A stretch of 64,000 nucleotides of DNA from an uncultured Actinomyces sp. (GTDB lineage: Bacteria > Actinomycetota > Actinomycetes > Actinomycetales > Actinomycetaceae): positions 62,001 to 126,000 of the forward strand of contig CALLSD010000060.1 in the NCBI GenBank assembly GCA_938014245.1, given 5' to 3'. Positions 8,949-17,053 of this stretch are shown piece by piece. The position numbers were made by a program, and so were the translations under genes. The stretch's first letter is position 1, and the number at the start of each line of letters is the position of its first letter. The notes under the pieces were generated by a model that made no database searches, was not told where the DNA came from, and worked only from the letters and a program-made list of their open reading frames with translations.

Positions 8949-9976
8949 TGTTGCTCCTGCGTCTTCAATTCACGTGCGGTTGAAGCAATCGTCTTCAGGT
9001 GCTCGGCAACTGCGCCGCTGGCGAGCTGGGCGAGTGCAGCGGCGGTTCCTTCAACCAAGGAAGGAGCCTTTCCAGCCAAATAGAGCATGGCTCCCGTCGT
9101 CGCAGCAATCGCATCGCGCTGAGCAGGAACGCCCGAACCGTTGAAAATATCAGTGATGAGGCGAAGATTATCGCTCACATCTCCACCAATCAGATCCGAC
9201 AAGGGCGCCGGAGTGATCCCCAGTTCTTCGGGGGTGCAAGTGAAGGCGGAGATCCCTTCACGAGTGATCTCACGGACTTCCGTTTGCCCATGAACAGCGA
9301 ACTCGTCGGTTCCACTTCCGTGAACAACCAGAGCATGTTCGAGTCCAAGGGAAGCCAGAGCCTGCGCGACATCGTCAAGGAGGTCGCGCTTGCCCACGCC
9401 GAGTACCTGATAGGACAGCTGGGCGGGGTTCACCAAGGGGCCGATGAGATTAAAGACCGTCGGATTTTTGAGCGCTGCACGCACCGGGGCGACGAAACGC
9501 ATTGCCGGGTGGTACTTCTGTGCGAAGAGGAAACAAAAGCCTGTGCGCTCAAGGAGCTGCGCTGAAGACGCGGGGGAGAGGTCTAGCGGAATTCCCGCAG
9601 CCTCAATGAGGTCGGCTGCTCCCGCCTTCGAGGACACTGCACGGTTGCCGTGCTTGGCGACCTTCAGTCCCATCGATGCTGCGACGAAGGCCGAGGCCGT
9701 GGAGACGTTGATCGTGCCCACGCCGTCACCTCCCGTGCCCACCACGTCGATGATGCCGGTGGCGTCGGTGGTAAAGCTTTGCGCTGCTTGTCGGAAGGCC
9801 TCGGCGGCACCCGCGATTTCGCTGGGCTGCTCGCCACGGGCGTGAAGCGCCCCCAAGAACGCTGCGATTTCAATATCACTGAGCTCGCCACGTGACATCT
9901 GCTCGAATACGCTTCGAGCCTGTTCTTGGTCCAAAACAGCACCATTGAGCGCGTGGCGCAGGTAAGACTCACTCAT
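8945..9976 (-). CDS. trpD: Anthranilate phosphoribosyltransferase
   Basis: Transfers the phosphoribosyl group of PRPP to anthranilate. The 343-residue protein has the N-terminal helical domain and the PRPP/Mg site [21 protein letters not shown] near residue 78, then [20 protein letters not shown]. It is a standalone TrpD, not fused to TrpG. The ATG follows AAGGAG and overlaps the trpG stop by 8 bases; its own stop overlaps the trpCB start, so translation of the operon is tightly coupled. Confidence 0.96.
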   Translation of the reverse strand: MSESYLRHALNGAVLDQEQARSVFEQMSRGELSDIEIAAFLGALHARGEQPSEIAGAAEAFRQAAQSFTTDATGIIDVVGTGGDGVGTINVSTASAFVAASMGLKVAKHGNRAVSSKAGAADLIEAAGIPLDLSPASSAQLLERTGFCFLFAQKYHPAMRFVAPVRAALKNPTVFNLIGPLVNPAQLSYQVLGVGKRDLLDDVAQALASLGLEHALVVHGSGTDEFAVHGQTEVREITREGISAFTCTPEELGITPAPLSDLIGGDVSDNLRLITDIFNGSGVPAQRDAIAATTGAMLYLAGKAPSLVEGTAAALAQLASGAVAEHLKTIASTARELKTQEQQ

Positions 9977-10640
9977 GAGAACTCCTTGAAATCGAGGGGG
10001 AAAGTGTCAAATCAGCCAAGAGCCCGCGCAAAAGGAGCGGTCCGGCCGGGGTCAGAATAGATTCGGGGTGGAATTGCAGGCCGATGCACGGAGCGCTGCG
10101 GTGACGCGCGGCCATGACGATTCCATCGTGGGTATGAGCCAGTGAAATCAAAGATTCGGGAAGGCTCCGGGTCCCCAGGGAGTGATAGCGGGCAATCGAG
10201 ATGTAGCCGTGCGTGGCATCATCGCCGGGGCGAGGTGCTTCAGCGATAGCAGAAAATGACGGATCTTCGATCCCGGCCTCGGTGAGTTCAACGCGGTCAG
10301 TGCGCCCGTGAGTTGCGCCAACCGGGGCGACAACTCCGCCACAGGCCTCGACCATTGCCTGGAATCCCAGGCAAATGCCCAAGGTTGGGATTTTCTCTTG
10401 CAGAGCCACGTCAAGGATCTCCATCATGTGCCCGGCCTGGCGCGGGTGTCCCGGTCCGGGGGAGAGGATCAAGAGCGGGCGTTCGCCCGCAGCGCGTTCT
10501 GCGGATGTCGGTTCAAGAGCATCACGCAGCGTGCCTACAGGAGTTGTATTGCGGAAGACCTGTACTCCGGCCTCGCGAGCCGTCAGGTCAACCAAGTTGT
10601 AGACGAAAGAATCGCGGTTATCTAAGAAAATGACGCGCAC
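9969..10640 (-). CDS. trpG: Anthranilate synthase component II (glutamine amidotransferase)
   Basis: Class I amidotransferase of about 223 residues that supplies ammonia to TrpE. The triad regions are visible: GICLGFQAM (catalytic Cys), and LQFHPES (His and Glu) near the C-terminus; the LSPGPGHP oxyanion motif is also present. The frame extends to 10673 inside trpE. The GTG at 10640 begins at VRVIFLDNRDSFVYN, the conserved family start, and has GAGGAAGG about 11 bases upstream, so it is chosen. It starts one base after the trpE stop. Confidence 0.93.
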   Translation of the reverse strand: MRVIFLDNRDSFVYNLVDLTAREAGVQVFRNTTPVGTLRDALEPTSAERAAGERPLLILSPGPGHPRQAGHMMEILDVALQEKIPTLGICLGFQAMVEACGGVVAPVGATHGRTDRVELTEAGIEDPSFSAIAEAPRPGDDATHGYISIARYHSLGTRSLPESLISLAHTHDGIVMAARHRSAPCIGLQFHPESILTPAGPLLLRGLLADLTLSPSISRSSHE

Positions 10641-10641
10641 T

Positions 10642-12264
10642 TTAGAACTCACCTTCCTCTGCGCTCGCGGCAATCACCAGCGGACGGTGTGCCGAGGCAG
10701 CTAGGGCGCGCAAAACTGCGCTTGCCTTGTGGACGGTTTCTTCGGCCTCGCGAGCAGGGACGGAATCTGCAACGACCCCGGCTCCGGCCTGAACGATCGC
10801 ACGTCCGTCTTTGACGAAAGCCGAACGGATGACGATACAGGTATCGAGTTCGCCGTCGCCGCGAAGATACCCGACTGCCCCACCGTAAGAACCTCGCCTC
10901 AGTCCTTCGTAGGTGCGAATAAGCTCAGCAGCGCGAAGCTTGGGGGCACCGGTTAGCGTTCCCATGGTCATGGACGCACGGAAAGCATCGAGGGGATGAA
11001 GATCCTCGGCCAAGGTGCCGCTCACTTCGGAAACCAAATGCATGACGCGCGAGTATCGATCCACGCGCAGAAGCTGTTCAACCCTACGGCTCCCGCGCTT
11101 GGAAACTCGGGCAACGTCATTTCGTGCAAGATCGACCAACATGACGTGCTCTGCGACTTCTTTTGCGTCCGATCGAAGCTCAAGTTCCAGTCGGATGTCG
11201 AGTTCGTGATCGATGCTCCCATCGGGAGCGAAACCACGCGGACGTGTGCCTGCGATTGGACGGATCGCGACGGTGTGGGTCTTTGCCGAATGCAGGAGTG
11301 AGGACTCGGGGGAAGCTCCGAAAAGTTCGAAGTCTTCAGTCCCGATGTAGAACATGTAGGGACTGGGGTTCTCATCGCGCAAGAAACGGTAGCTGGTTAG
11401 TGCATCGGCGCATTCAGCGATGAAACCGCGCGAGGGAACAACCTGGTAGATATCGCCTGCGGCAATGTGCTCTTGCATGACAGTGACGAGCTCGGCGAAG
11501 TCACTATCGGAGATCGTTGGGCGGGCAATGAGGGGCTGTGTGCCTTCTTCCCCAATTTCCGAGGCCGTGGATTCCATCGCGCTTTCGGGTGCGGCGTCGA
11601 TCGCCTCAGCAAGCGCGTTCATACGCTGCTCAAGGGAAATGGGATCGAGGGAAGCACCAACTAGCTGGGCACTTTGAGAGGGGTGATCAACCACCAAAAT
11701 GATGCGTGCCAGGTAAAAGAGATAGTCGGGGCAGGAGTTGAAACCGTGGGCGACCTCGGGCAAGGACTCGTAGGTTGCCAGGTAATCAAAGGCGACAGCC
11801 CCGGCGACCAAAGGAAGGTGCGGATGATCGATGGGAGTATCGGTCAGGATACGCAAGGGGTCCATGGTTGCGCGCTGCTTGAGGCGGGTCTCCTCATCGG
11901 CCTCGTCTTCACGAAGAGAAGGTAAGCTCAACAAGGCGTTGGTCTCGGTGCGTTCGAGAAGCGCGTGGGGGAGAGCCTCGCATACGCTTTGGATTGCAGC
12001 GGGGCCGTCGACAGGATGCGTCGATGTCACGCGGACCTGATCACCATCGCATTGGATAGACGCGCTGGCTTCAAGTAGAGCAATCGTTGTCAAGTGCTGC
12101 TTGGAGGCGATGTCAGCACTGTCGAGTAAGACAACCTTTGTTGGGTGCCCCGAGGCTGCGCGAGGAAGCAAGCCCTGGTTGCATAGATCAGCAAGAAGCT
12201 TGCCGCCGTCGCTGTGATAGCGCACCTCACGTGTGATCACGTGTGGCGTGTCCGCGTGTGTCAT
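10642..12264 (-). CDS. trpE: Anthranilate synthase component I
   Basis: Chorismate-utilising enzyme that makes anthranilate with TrpG; the first committed step of the pathway. About 540 residues. The C-terminal chorismate-binding domain shows IRPIAGTRPRG, DLARNDVARVS and TGAPKLRAAELI. The N-terminal region contains LLDSAD, resembling the LLES-type tryptophan feedback site. The frame is open to 12324, but that extension would run through the attenuator hairpin. The ATG at 12264 follows AAGGACGGA and is preferred. It is the first structural gene after the trp leader. Confidence 0.95.
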   Translation of the reverse strand: MTHADTPHVITREVRYHSDGGKLLADLCNQGLLPRAASGHPTKVVLLDSADIASKQHLTTIALLEASASIQCDGDQVRVTSTHPVDGPAAIQSVCEALPHALLERTETNALLSLPSLREDEADEETRLKQRATMDPLRILTDTPIDHPHLPLVAGAVAFDYLATYESLPEVAHGFNSCPDYLFYLARIILVVDHPSQSAQLVGASLDPISLEQRMNALAEAIDAAPESAMESTASEIGEEGTQPLIARPTISDSDFAELVTVMQEHIAAGDIYQVVPSRGFIAECADALTSYRFLRDENPSPYMFYIGTEDFELFGASPESSLLHSAKTHTVAIRPIAGTRPRGFAPDGSIDHELDIRLELELRSDAKEVAEHVMLVDLARNDVARVSKRGSRRVEQLLRVDRYSRVMHLVSEVSGTLAEDLHPLDAFRASMTMGTLTGAPKLRAAELIRTYEGLRRGSYGGAVGYLRGDGELDTCIVIRSAFVKDGRAIVQAGAGVVADSVPAREAEETVHKASAVLRALAASAHRPLVIAASAEEGEF

Positions 12265-12301
12265 TTCCGTCCTTATCTTTTGCCCCCGGTGGGCCCACAA
12301 G

Positions 12302-12369
12302 ACAAAGAAAAAGGCCCGCCGCATGGGCGAGCCTGATGAGTTTTAAGGTACATCAACGGAGGCCCACCC
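12302..12369 (-). promoter_or_regulatory. trp attenuator: antiterminator segment plus intrinsic terminator
   Basis: Read on the minus strand, the segment right after the leader-peptide stop (12360-12369) can pair over 10 positions, two of them G-U, with the segment at 12325-12334. That same 3' segment alternatively forms a 9-bp hairpin (12326-12334 with 12312-12320, five-base loop) followed by a T-rich run. The two folds are mutually exclusive, the classical arrangement of antiterminator and terminator. Stalling at the Trp codons of the leader would favour the antiterminator and read-through into trpE. Confidence 0.85.
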
Positions 12370-12423
12370 TTAGGAGAGCCACCACCACATCTGGTTTGCT
12401 GAAGCACCGAACATGTTTTTCAT
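12370..12423 (-). CDS. trpL: trp operon leader peptide with three consecutive Trp codons
   Basis: Seventeen codons read MKNMFGASANQMWWWLS and end in TAA. Three tandem TGG codons lie just before the stop and directly upstream of the alternative hairpins, the hallmark of ribosome-mediated trp attenuation. No clear Shine-Dalgarno precedes the first ATG. A second in-frame ATG (codon 4) could be the real start, and a leaderless start is possible because TAGTAT lies just before the first ATG. The leader sits 62 bases beyond the O-methyltransferase stop, so the operon promoter must lie in or near that gap. A 10-bp palindrome (CGCATATGCG, 12439-12448) is in it. Confidence 0.88.
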   Translation of the reverse strand: MKNMFGASANQMWWWLS

Positions 12424-12485
12424 ACTAGCGTCACAACCCGCATATGCGCGAAAGATGTCACCCAATGAGACTTAGCGAGTAAGAC

Positions 12486-13121
12486 TCAGATGCGCTTAAC
12501 TGCTGCGAGCAGTCCATCGCCGACGGGAAGCATTGCCGGAACAAACTGCTCCGAAGACGCAAGAACCTTTGCCAGCTCCCGCATCATGACCGTCTGTTCA
12601 TCGCGCTGGGCAGGGTCCGCAACTTGGTCGTGCCACAGAGCATGAACGATCACAATGAGTCCGCCGGGGCGCAGGACTCGGAGTGCATGATCGAGGTAGT
12701 CCGGAATTTCATCTGCAGGAGCATCGATCACCATCATGTCGTAGCCGCGTGCGGCCATGCGGGGAAGAACATCCAAAGCTCGACCCGCGATGAGGCGGGT
12801 ACGCTGGGAGGGAATGCCTGCTGCTGTGAATGCGCGACGTGCGTACTTGTGGAACTCGACCTCGTGGTCGATCGTGGTCAAGACACCGTCGGCCGACATG
12901 CCCTGGAGGAGCCACAGGCCAGATACTCCCGCTCCGGTTCCGATTTCGAGGACGGCTTTTGCCCCGCAGGTTGCGGCAAGGAGACGGAGGGTAGCGCCGA
13001 CTCCGGTTGAAACGGGCTCAGCACCTAAATCGGTGGCAGTCTCGCGAGCTTGGGCAAGGATGTCGTTTTCCTCGACAAACTCTTCTGCAAATACCCAGCT
13101 CAGAGCCTTATCTGATGCCAT
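12486..13121 (-). CDS. O-methyltransferase (SAM-dependent, family 3 / caffeoyl-CoA type)
   Basis: Class I methyltransferase of 211 residues with the SAM-binding motif VLEIGTGAGVSGLWLL near residue 58, the acidic TIDHE end of strand 2, and DMMVIDAPADEIPDYLDHALRV-type motif IV. Family members methylate catechol-like hydroxyls using a divalent metal; a close relative lies near sigE in mycobacteria. The substrate here is unknown. The ATG at 13121 follows GGAGGA with good spacing and is preferred over the longer frame from 13154. It lies between mrp and the trp leader on the same strand and is separated from mrp by a terminator. Confidence 0.85.
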   Translation of the reverse strand: MASDKALSWVFAEEFVEENDILAQARETATDLGAEPVSTGVGATLRLLAATCGAKAVLEIGTGAGVSGLWLLQGMSADGVLTTIDHEVEFHKYARRAFTAAGIPSQRTRLIAGRALDVLPRMAARGYDMMVIDAPADEIPDYLDHALRVLRPGGLIVIVHALWHDQVADPAQRDEQTVMMRELAKVLASSEQFVPAMLPVGDGLLAAVKRI

Positions 13122-13162
13122 TATGTCCTCCGCGGTAGTAAGCCTTTGCCTCAAGGTTACGC

Positions 13163-13209
13163 AAAAACCCCGCCACTGGGGCGACTACGCGCCCAATGAC
13201 GGGGTTTTA
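13163..13209 (-). terminator. Terminator after mrp
   Basis: A long imperfect hairpin has an outer stem of AAAACCCCG pairing with CGGGGTTTT and an inner GC-rich part. It lies between the mrp stop and the O-methyltransferase start on the minus strand. The A/T flanks provide a U-tract in the minus direction and nearly so in the plus direction. Confidence 0.75.
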
Positions 13210-13218
13210 TTCGTTGAA

Positions 13219-14349
13219 TTAGATGGTCTTATTCAGGGGAGCGACACCCAGGGGACGCCCGGCGAGGCCTCGCGAGGCGTGAGAGAGAGTGCGGGCAAGT
13301 TCCTGAAGAACTTGAGCGGCCTCTCCTTCGTGCACGGAAACAGGGTCTCCTGCGTCTCCACCCTCGCGCAGAGCAATATCCAAAGGAACTTGGGCGAGGA
13401 GTGGAACATCGTAGCCAAGCTGAGCGCTCAGGCGATCTGAGACAGATTGCCCGCCGCCGCTTCCGAAAATCTCAAGCTTCGAGCCATCCTCCTGAGGCAG
13501 GTAGGACATGTTCTCGATGACGCCGATGACCTTCTGGTTGGTCTGCGACGCGATCGAACCTGCACGCTCAGCGACTTCGGCTGCAGCGACCTGCGGTGTT
13601 GTGACGACAAGAATTTCAGCATTGGGGAGGAGCTGAGAAATTGAGATTGCAACGTCTCCGGTTCCGGGAGGCATATCGATGAGCAGAACGTCCAGATCTC
13701 CCCAGAAAACATCTGCCAAGAACTGCTGAAGTGCACGGTGGAGCATCGGGCCGCGCCAAATCACGGGCTGACCGTCGGGAACGAACATGCCAATGGAGAC
13801 GACTTTGACGCCCTGGGCGCCAAGCGGGGGAATGATCATTCCGTCGATCACCTGGGGATCGTGGGCGACACCCAGCATGCGGGGAATCGAGAAGCCGTAA
13901 ATGTCCGCGTCCATGACGCCGACCTTCAGGCCCGAACGAGCCAGTGCGGCTGCAAGATTCGCCGTCATTGAAGATTTGCCGACACCGCCCTTACCGGAGG
14001 TCACAGCAATGACACGTGTCAGGGAATCGGGGCGTGCGAAGAGAATTTCGCGCTCGGGGCGTCCACCGTTGAGCTTTTCGCGCAGGGCCTTCTTCTGCTC
14101 GTCATTCATGACATCCATGGTCACCTTGACATCGGTGACGCCATCGAGTGCGCGAAGGACCTTGTGAACGTCCTCGGAAATTGTGTTTCGCAGCGGACAT
14201 CCTGCAGTCGTCAGAAGGATTGTTACCGAGACGGTAGAGCCATCGATCACGACCTCATCAACCATATTGAGATCGGTGATCGGACGACGAATTTCCGGAT
14301 CGATAACGGCCGACAGGGCATCAAGAACGTTCTGCGAAGTCAAAGTCAT
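13219..14349 (-). CDS. mrp: Mrp/ApbC family P-loop ATPase, Fe-S cluster carrier
   Basis: A 376-residue protein. The N-terminal MIP18/DUF59 domain (~1-95) includes TAGCPLRNTI. The ParA-like ATPase has the deviant Walker A SGKGGVGKSS near residue 118, DADIYGFSIPRMLG and LLIDMPPGTGD. Family members carry or deliver Fe-S clusters. The C-terminal CxxC seen after ENMSY in many Mrp proteins is not present (ENMSYLPQEDGSK), a variation I believe common in actinobacteria. The ATG at 14349 has only a weak ribosome site. Confidence 0.9.
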   Translation of the reverse strand: MTLTSQNVLDALSAVIDPEIRRPITDLNMVDEVVIDGSTVSVTILLTTAGCPLRNTISEDVHKVLRALDGVTDVKVTMDVMNDEQKKALREKLNGGRPEREILFARPDSLTRVIAVTSGKGGVGKSSMTANLAAALARSGLKVGVMDADIYGFSIPRMLGVAHDPQVIDGMIIPPLGAQGVKVVSIGMFVPDGQPVIWRGPMLHRALQQFLADVFWGDLDVLLIDMPPGTGDVAISISQLLPNAEILVVTTPQVAAAEVAERAGSIASQTNQKVIGVIENMSYLPQEDGSKLEIFGSGGGQSVSDRLSAQLGYDVPLLAQVPLDIALREGGDAGDPVSVHEGEAAQVLQELARTLSHASRGLAGRPLGVAPLNKTI

Positions 14350-14391
14350 GGTGTCAATCCTATGACCCTAGCCGCTCTTGTGCGCAGCGGT

Positions 14392-14946
14392 TTAGCTCTC
14401 AGTGGTGCGAGGAGTTGAAAGATCTGCGGGATTGTCGTTGTCGATCGGCTCTGCTTTTTCTTCGCGAGCATCGAGTTCCTCGCGAAGGTCAGCCATCATG
14501 TCGCGCAGTTCCGATCGAACGAAGTCTCGGGTTGCCACGTCTTGAAGAGCAATACGCAAAGCTGCAATTTCGCGGGTTAAATACTCGGTGTCAGCGAGGT
14601 TGCGTTCAGCGCGCTGACGGTCTTGTTCTGCTTGCACGCGGTCGCGGTCATCTTGACGATTCTGTGCAAGAAGAATGAGAGGTGCAGAGTAGGACGCCTG
14701 CGTGGAGAAAGCCAGGTTGAGCAGGATGAAGGGGTAGGGGTCCCAGGCGTACTTCTCTGAAACCTTGTACAGAATGACGTTTGCAGCGATCCATGTCACG
14801 ACGAAGATCGTCATGTACAAGATGAACTTCGGCGAACCCATAAAACGGGCCGTGGCCTCGGCGAACTGGCCGAAACCATCACCGGAGGAACGGCGACGGA
14901 AAAGCTTAAACTTTCGCTCGCTTGGGGTATCAAGACGATCAGCCAT
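14392..14946 (-). CDS. DUF1003 membrane protein
   Basis: Product of 184 residues with two predicted membrane segments (about 40-60 and 75-93) around the DUF1003 core (WIAANV, DPYPFILLNLAFSTQASYSAPLI). A long charged coiled-coil tail rich in Arg, Glu and Gln follows, and then an acidic end. The function of DUF1003 is unknown. The ATG at 14946 follows AAGGAGT and overlaps the stop of the MgtE-N/CBS gene by 8 bases, so the two are translationally coupled. This pairing, followed by mrp, recurs in actinobacteria. Confidence 0.87.
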   Translation of the reverse strand: MADRLDTPSERKFKLFRRRSSGDGFGQFAEATARFMGSPKFILYMTIFVVTWIAANVILYKVSEKYAWDPYPFILLNLAFSTQASYSAPLILLAQNRQDDRDRVQAEQDRQRAERNLADTEYLTREIAALRIALQDVATRDFVRSELRDMMADLREELDAREEKAEPIDNDNPADLSTPRTTES

Positions 14947-16243
14947 CAATACTCCTTGCCATTACTCGGTCGGTGACATCGTCATCCCAGTCGCGCCAGT
15001 CGCGGGGGAGAAGCTCATCCAAGACGTCGTCAACAGACACGGCGCCCAAGAGGTGCCCATCTTCGTCAACAACGGGAAGAACGGTCAGATTGTACGTTGC
15101 GAGCAGACGCGTCACGGTCGCAACGTGCGCATTCGGAGAGAGCTTGTCCAAATCCGTATCCATGATGGTTCCCAAGAGAGTATTGGGAGGTTCGCGAAGA
15201 GCGCGTTGGAAATGGACAGCACCAAGATATTGCCCGGTTGGGGTCTCTAAGGGAGGGCGCGCAATGAAGGTTGCTGCAGCCAAAGAAACAGGGAGGTCAG
15301 ATCGTCGAATCGAGGCCAGCATTTGAGCCACGGTCGCGTCGGGTCCGAGAATCACCGGTTCGGTTGTCATCAGCGAACCCGCCGTTGATTCCTTGTACGC
15401 CATCAATCGGCGAACGTCCGCGGCCTCATCCGGTTCCATCAAGGACAGAAGGGATTGAGCCGTTTCAACCGGGAGCTCGGCGACAAGGTCGGCTGCGTCG
15501 TCAGGCTGCATGACGTCCAAAACATCGGCGGCTCGACTTGCTTCCAACTGAGACAGGATCGACACTCGGTCGTCATCGCCCAGTTCCTCAAGGACGTCGG
15601 CTAGACGTGAGTCGGGGAGTTCGGCGGCGACTGCCAGCTGGCGATCAGCGGGAAGATCGTGGATGAAGTCCGCAAGGTCCGCGGGCTTCATGTCTTCGGT
15701 TTGCTGAATAAGCGCTGTTGCGGCCTGGTTTGAGTCGGTCTTGAGGAGCGAAGAAACTTCATCCACTCCAACAGTCATGGTGGTTCCGCCGCGCTTGAAG
15801 CCCAAAGCGGTCGTGCGGATACGTTGGACGTGGAGGGTAGAGATGATCCAGTCACGAGGCCTGCGCTGCTGCATTGCGACATCAAGGATCTTGACAGTGC
15901 CGCTTCCGTCATTCATGGTCACTTCGCGGTCGAAGAGCTCTGTAATCACCAGGGTTTCGACGGGGCGCTGGGTGAAGGAACGAATATTGAGCAAGCCGGT
16001 GGTGATCACCGAGCCTGCTTCGATTGCAGTGACTCGCGTAAAGGGAAGGAATACGCGCTTTCGGGGGCCGACCTCGACAACGAAGCCAATGACATTCGCG
16101 GTTGAGTGCAATCGGAAAGTCACCACGACGTCATGAATGACTCCCACTTTTTCGCCCAGGGGGTCAAAGACGCTCGTTCCGGCAAGTTTGCCGATAAAGA
16201 TACGACGTCCTGCTGTTCCGACGTTTAAAGGTGCACTGCTCAC
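14939..16243 (-). CDS. MgtE N-domain / CBS-pair protein with PRC-barrel start, no membrane domain
   Basis: A 434-residue soluble protein. Residues ~10-160 look like two PRC-barrel-like halves (GKLAGTSVFDPLGEKVGVIHDVV). Residues ~170-290 are the helical MgtE_N superhelix with repeated DDAADLVAELP-type units. The C-terminal part holds a pair of CBS domains (AGSLMTTEPVIL, VLPVVDEDGHLLGAVSVDDVLDEL). It matches the cytosolic gating part of MgtE magnesium channels but has no transmembrane region. It could be a magnesium or nucleotide sensor acting with the coupled DUF1003 membrane protein (inference). The start codon is GTG with no strong ribosome site. Confidence 0.85.
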   Translation of the reverse strand: MSSAPLNVGTAGRRIFIGKLAGTSVFDPLGEKVGVIHDVVVTFRLHSTANVIGFVVEVGPRKRVFLPFTRVTAIEAGSVITTGLLNIRSFTQRPVETLVITELFDREVTMNDGSGTVKILDVAMQQRRPRDWIISTLHVQRIRTTALGFKRGGTTMTVGVDEVSSLLKTDSNQAATALIQQTEDMKPADLADFIHDLPADRQLAVAAELPDSRLADVLEELGDDDRVSILSQLEASRAADVLDVMQPDDAADLVAELPVETAQSLLSLMEPDEAADVRRLMAYKESTAGSLMTTEPVILGPDATVAQMLASIRRSDLPVSLAAATFIARPPLETPTGQYLGAVHFQRALREPPNTLLGTIMDTDLDKLSPNAHVATVTRLLATYNLTVLPVVDEDGHLLGAVSVDDVLDELLPRDWRDWDDDVTDRVMARSIDG

Positions 16244-16330
16244 TGGGCCAGTTTATCCCCACAGCGAACTTCTTACCCGCTCATCCATCTTGAGTTCTCG
16301 CTACGATGGCAGCACGAGGAAAGGGAAAAC

Positions 16331-17050
16331 ATGAGCGTACCTGTCAATGGAGTTGTACGGAGAAACGGTGGCGGACGGCTACCCGATGGCACGGAGGTTG
16401 CCTCCTACGGCTCATATGAAGAGGCCCTTGCTGCGCTTGAGGTTCTTGCCAGCAACGATTTCGAGGTTGAACAGGTCAGCGTCGTTGGAACCGACTTGTA
16501 TTCGGTAGAACGAATCATGGGACGCGTCACCTGGGCGCGTGCAGTCTCTTCCGCAGTGATGAATGGTGCACTCTGGGGTGCAATGATCGGCATTGTGCTT
16601 TCAATCAACCAGGGAAACACCATGGTGTGGGTGGGGGCGTGCATGCTTGCCGGTGCCTTCATGACCGCGTGCCTGAGCACTTCCCTTTTCTTCATGCGCA
16701 GGCGCCGACGCGATTTTTACTCTCAATCCCAAGTGGTTGCTGGGCGTTACGCAGTCATCATCGCTAAGGCTGCGGGTGCGGATCGCATTCGTGAGGCCTT
16801 TGAGCTATTGCAAAAGACTCAAGGCAATCAGATGCGTCCGCGTCGGGCGCGCGCGACCCTTGAAAGCAGCGGTCCTACAGAGTATGGATCGCGCCCAGAT
16901 GAACAGCCGCGCTTTGGGGTGCGTCTTTCTCAAGCTGTGGATGCTCCGCAGGAGCAGGCACAGCCCACGGCCTCGTCAGACCACAGCAAAGCAGAGGGTG
17001 CTCCCTCAGATTCCTCTGAAGAAGCACCCCGGCCGGATTCTCAGGACTGA
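16331..17050 (+). CDS. Membrane protein with general-stress-protein 17M-like domain
   Basis: Product of 239 residues. An N-terminal globular part (VASYGSYEEALAALEVLASNDFEVEQVSVVGTDL) resembles the YflT/Gsp17M fold. Two hydrophobic segments follow (about 77-93 and 98-118), then a second short globular segment. The ~60-residue tail is disordered and rich in Ser, Glu, Pro and Gln. The function is unknown. The ATG follows AGGAAAGGG. It is transcribed divergently from the MgtE-N/CBS gene across an 87-base gap and converges on aminopeptidase P. Confidence 0.75.
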   Translation: MSVPVNGVVRRNGGGRLPDGTEVASYGSYEEALAALEVLASNDFEVEQVSVVGTDLYSVERIMGRVTWARAVSSAVMNGALWGAMIGIVLSINQGNTMVWVGACMLAGAFMTACLSTSLFFMRRRRRDFYSQSQVVAGRYAVIIAKAAGADRIREAFELLQKTQGNQMRPRRARATLESSGPTEYGSRPDEQPRFGVRLSQAVDAPQEQAQPTASSDHSKAEGAPSDSSEEAPRPDSQD

Positions 17051-17053
17051 AAG

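Noticed and set aside
8999..9565. Plus-strand open frame of 188 codons inside trpD
   Set aside because: Shadow of trpD; no start signal or motif.
12265..12324. Longer trpE start
   Set aside because: The extension would be translated from inside the attenuator hairpin; the ATG at 12264 has a proper ribosome site.
16244..16330. TTTATCCCCACA-like sequence near 16252 as a DnaA box
   Set aside because: It deviates from TTATCCACA by an inserted base and stands alone.
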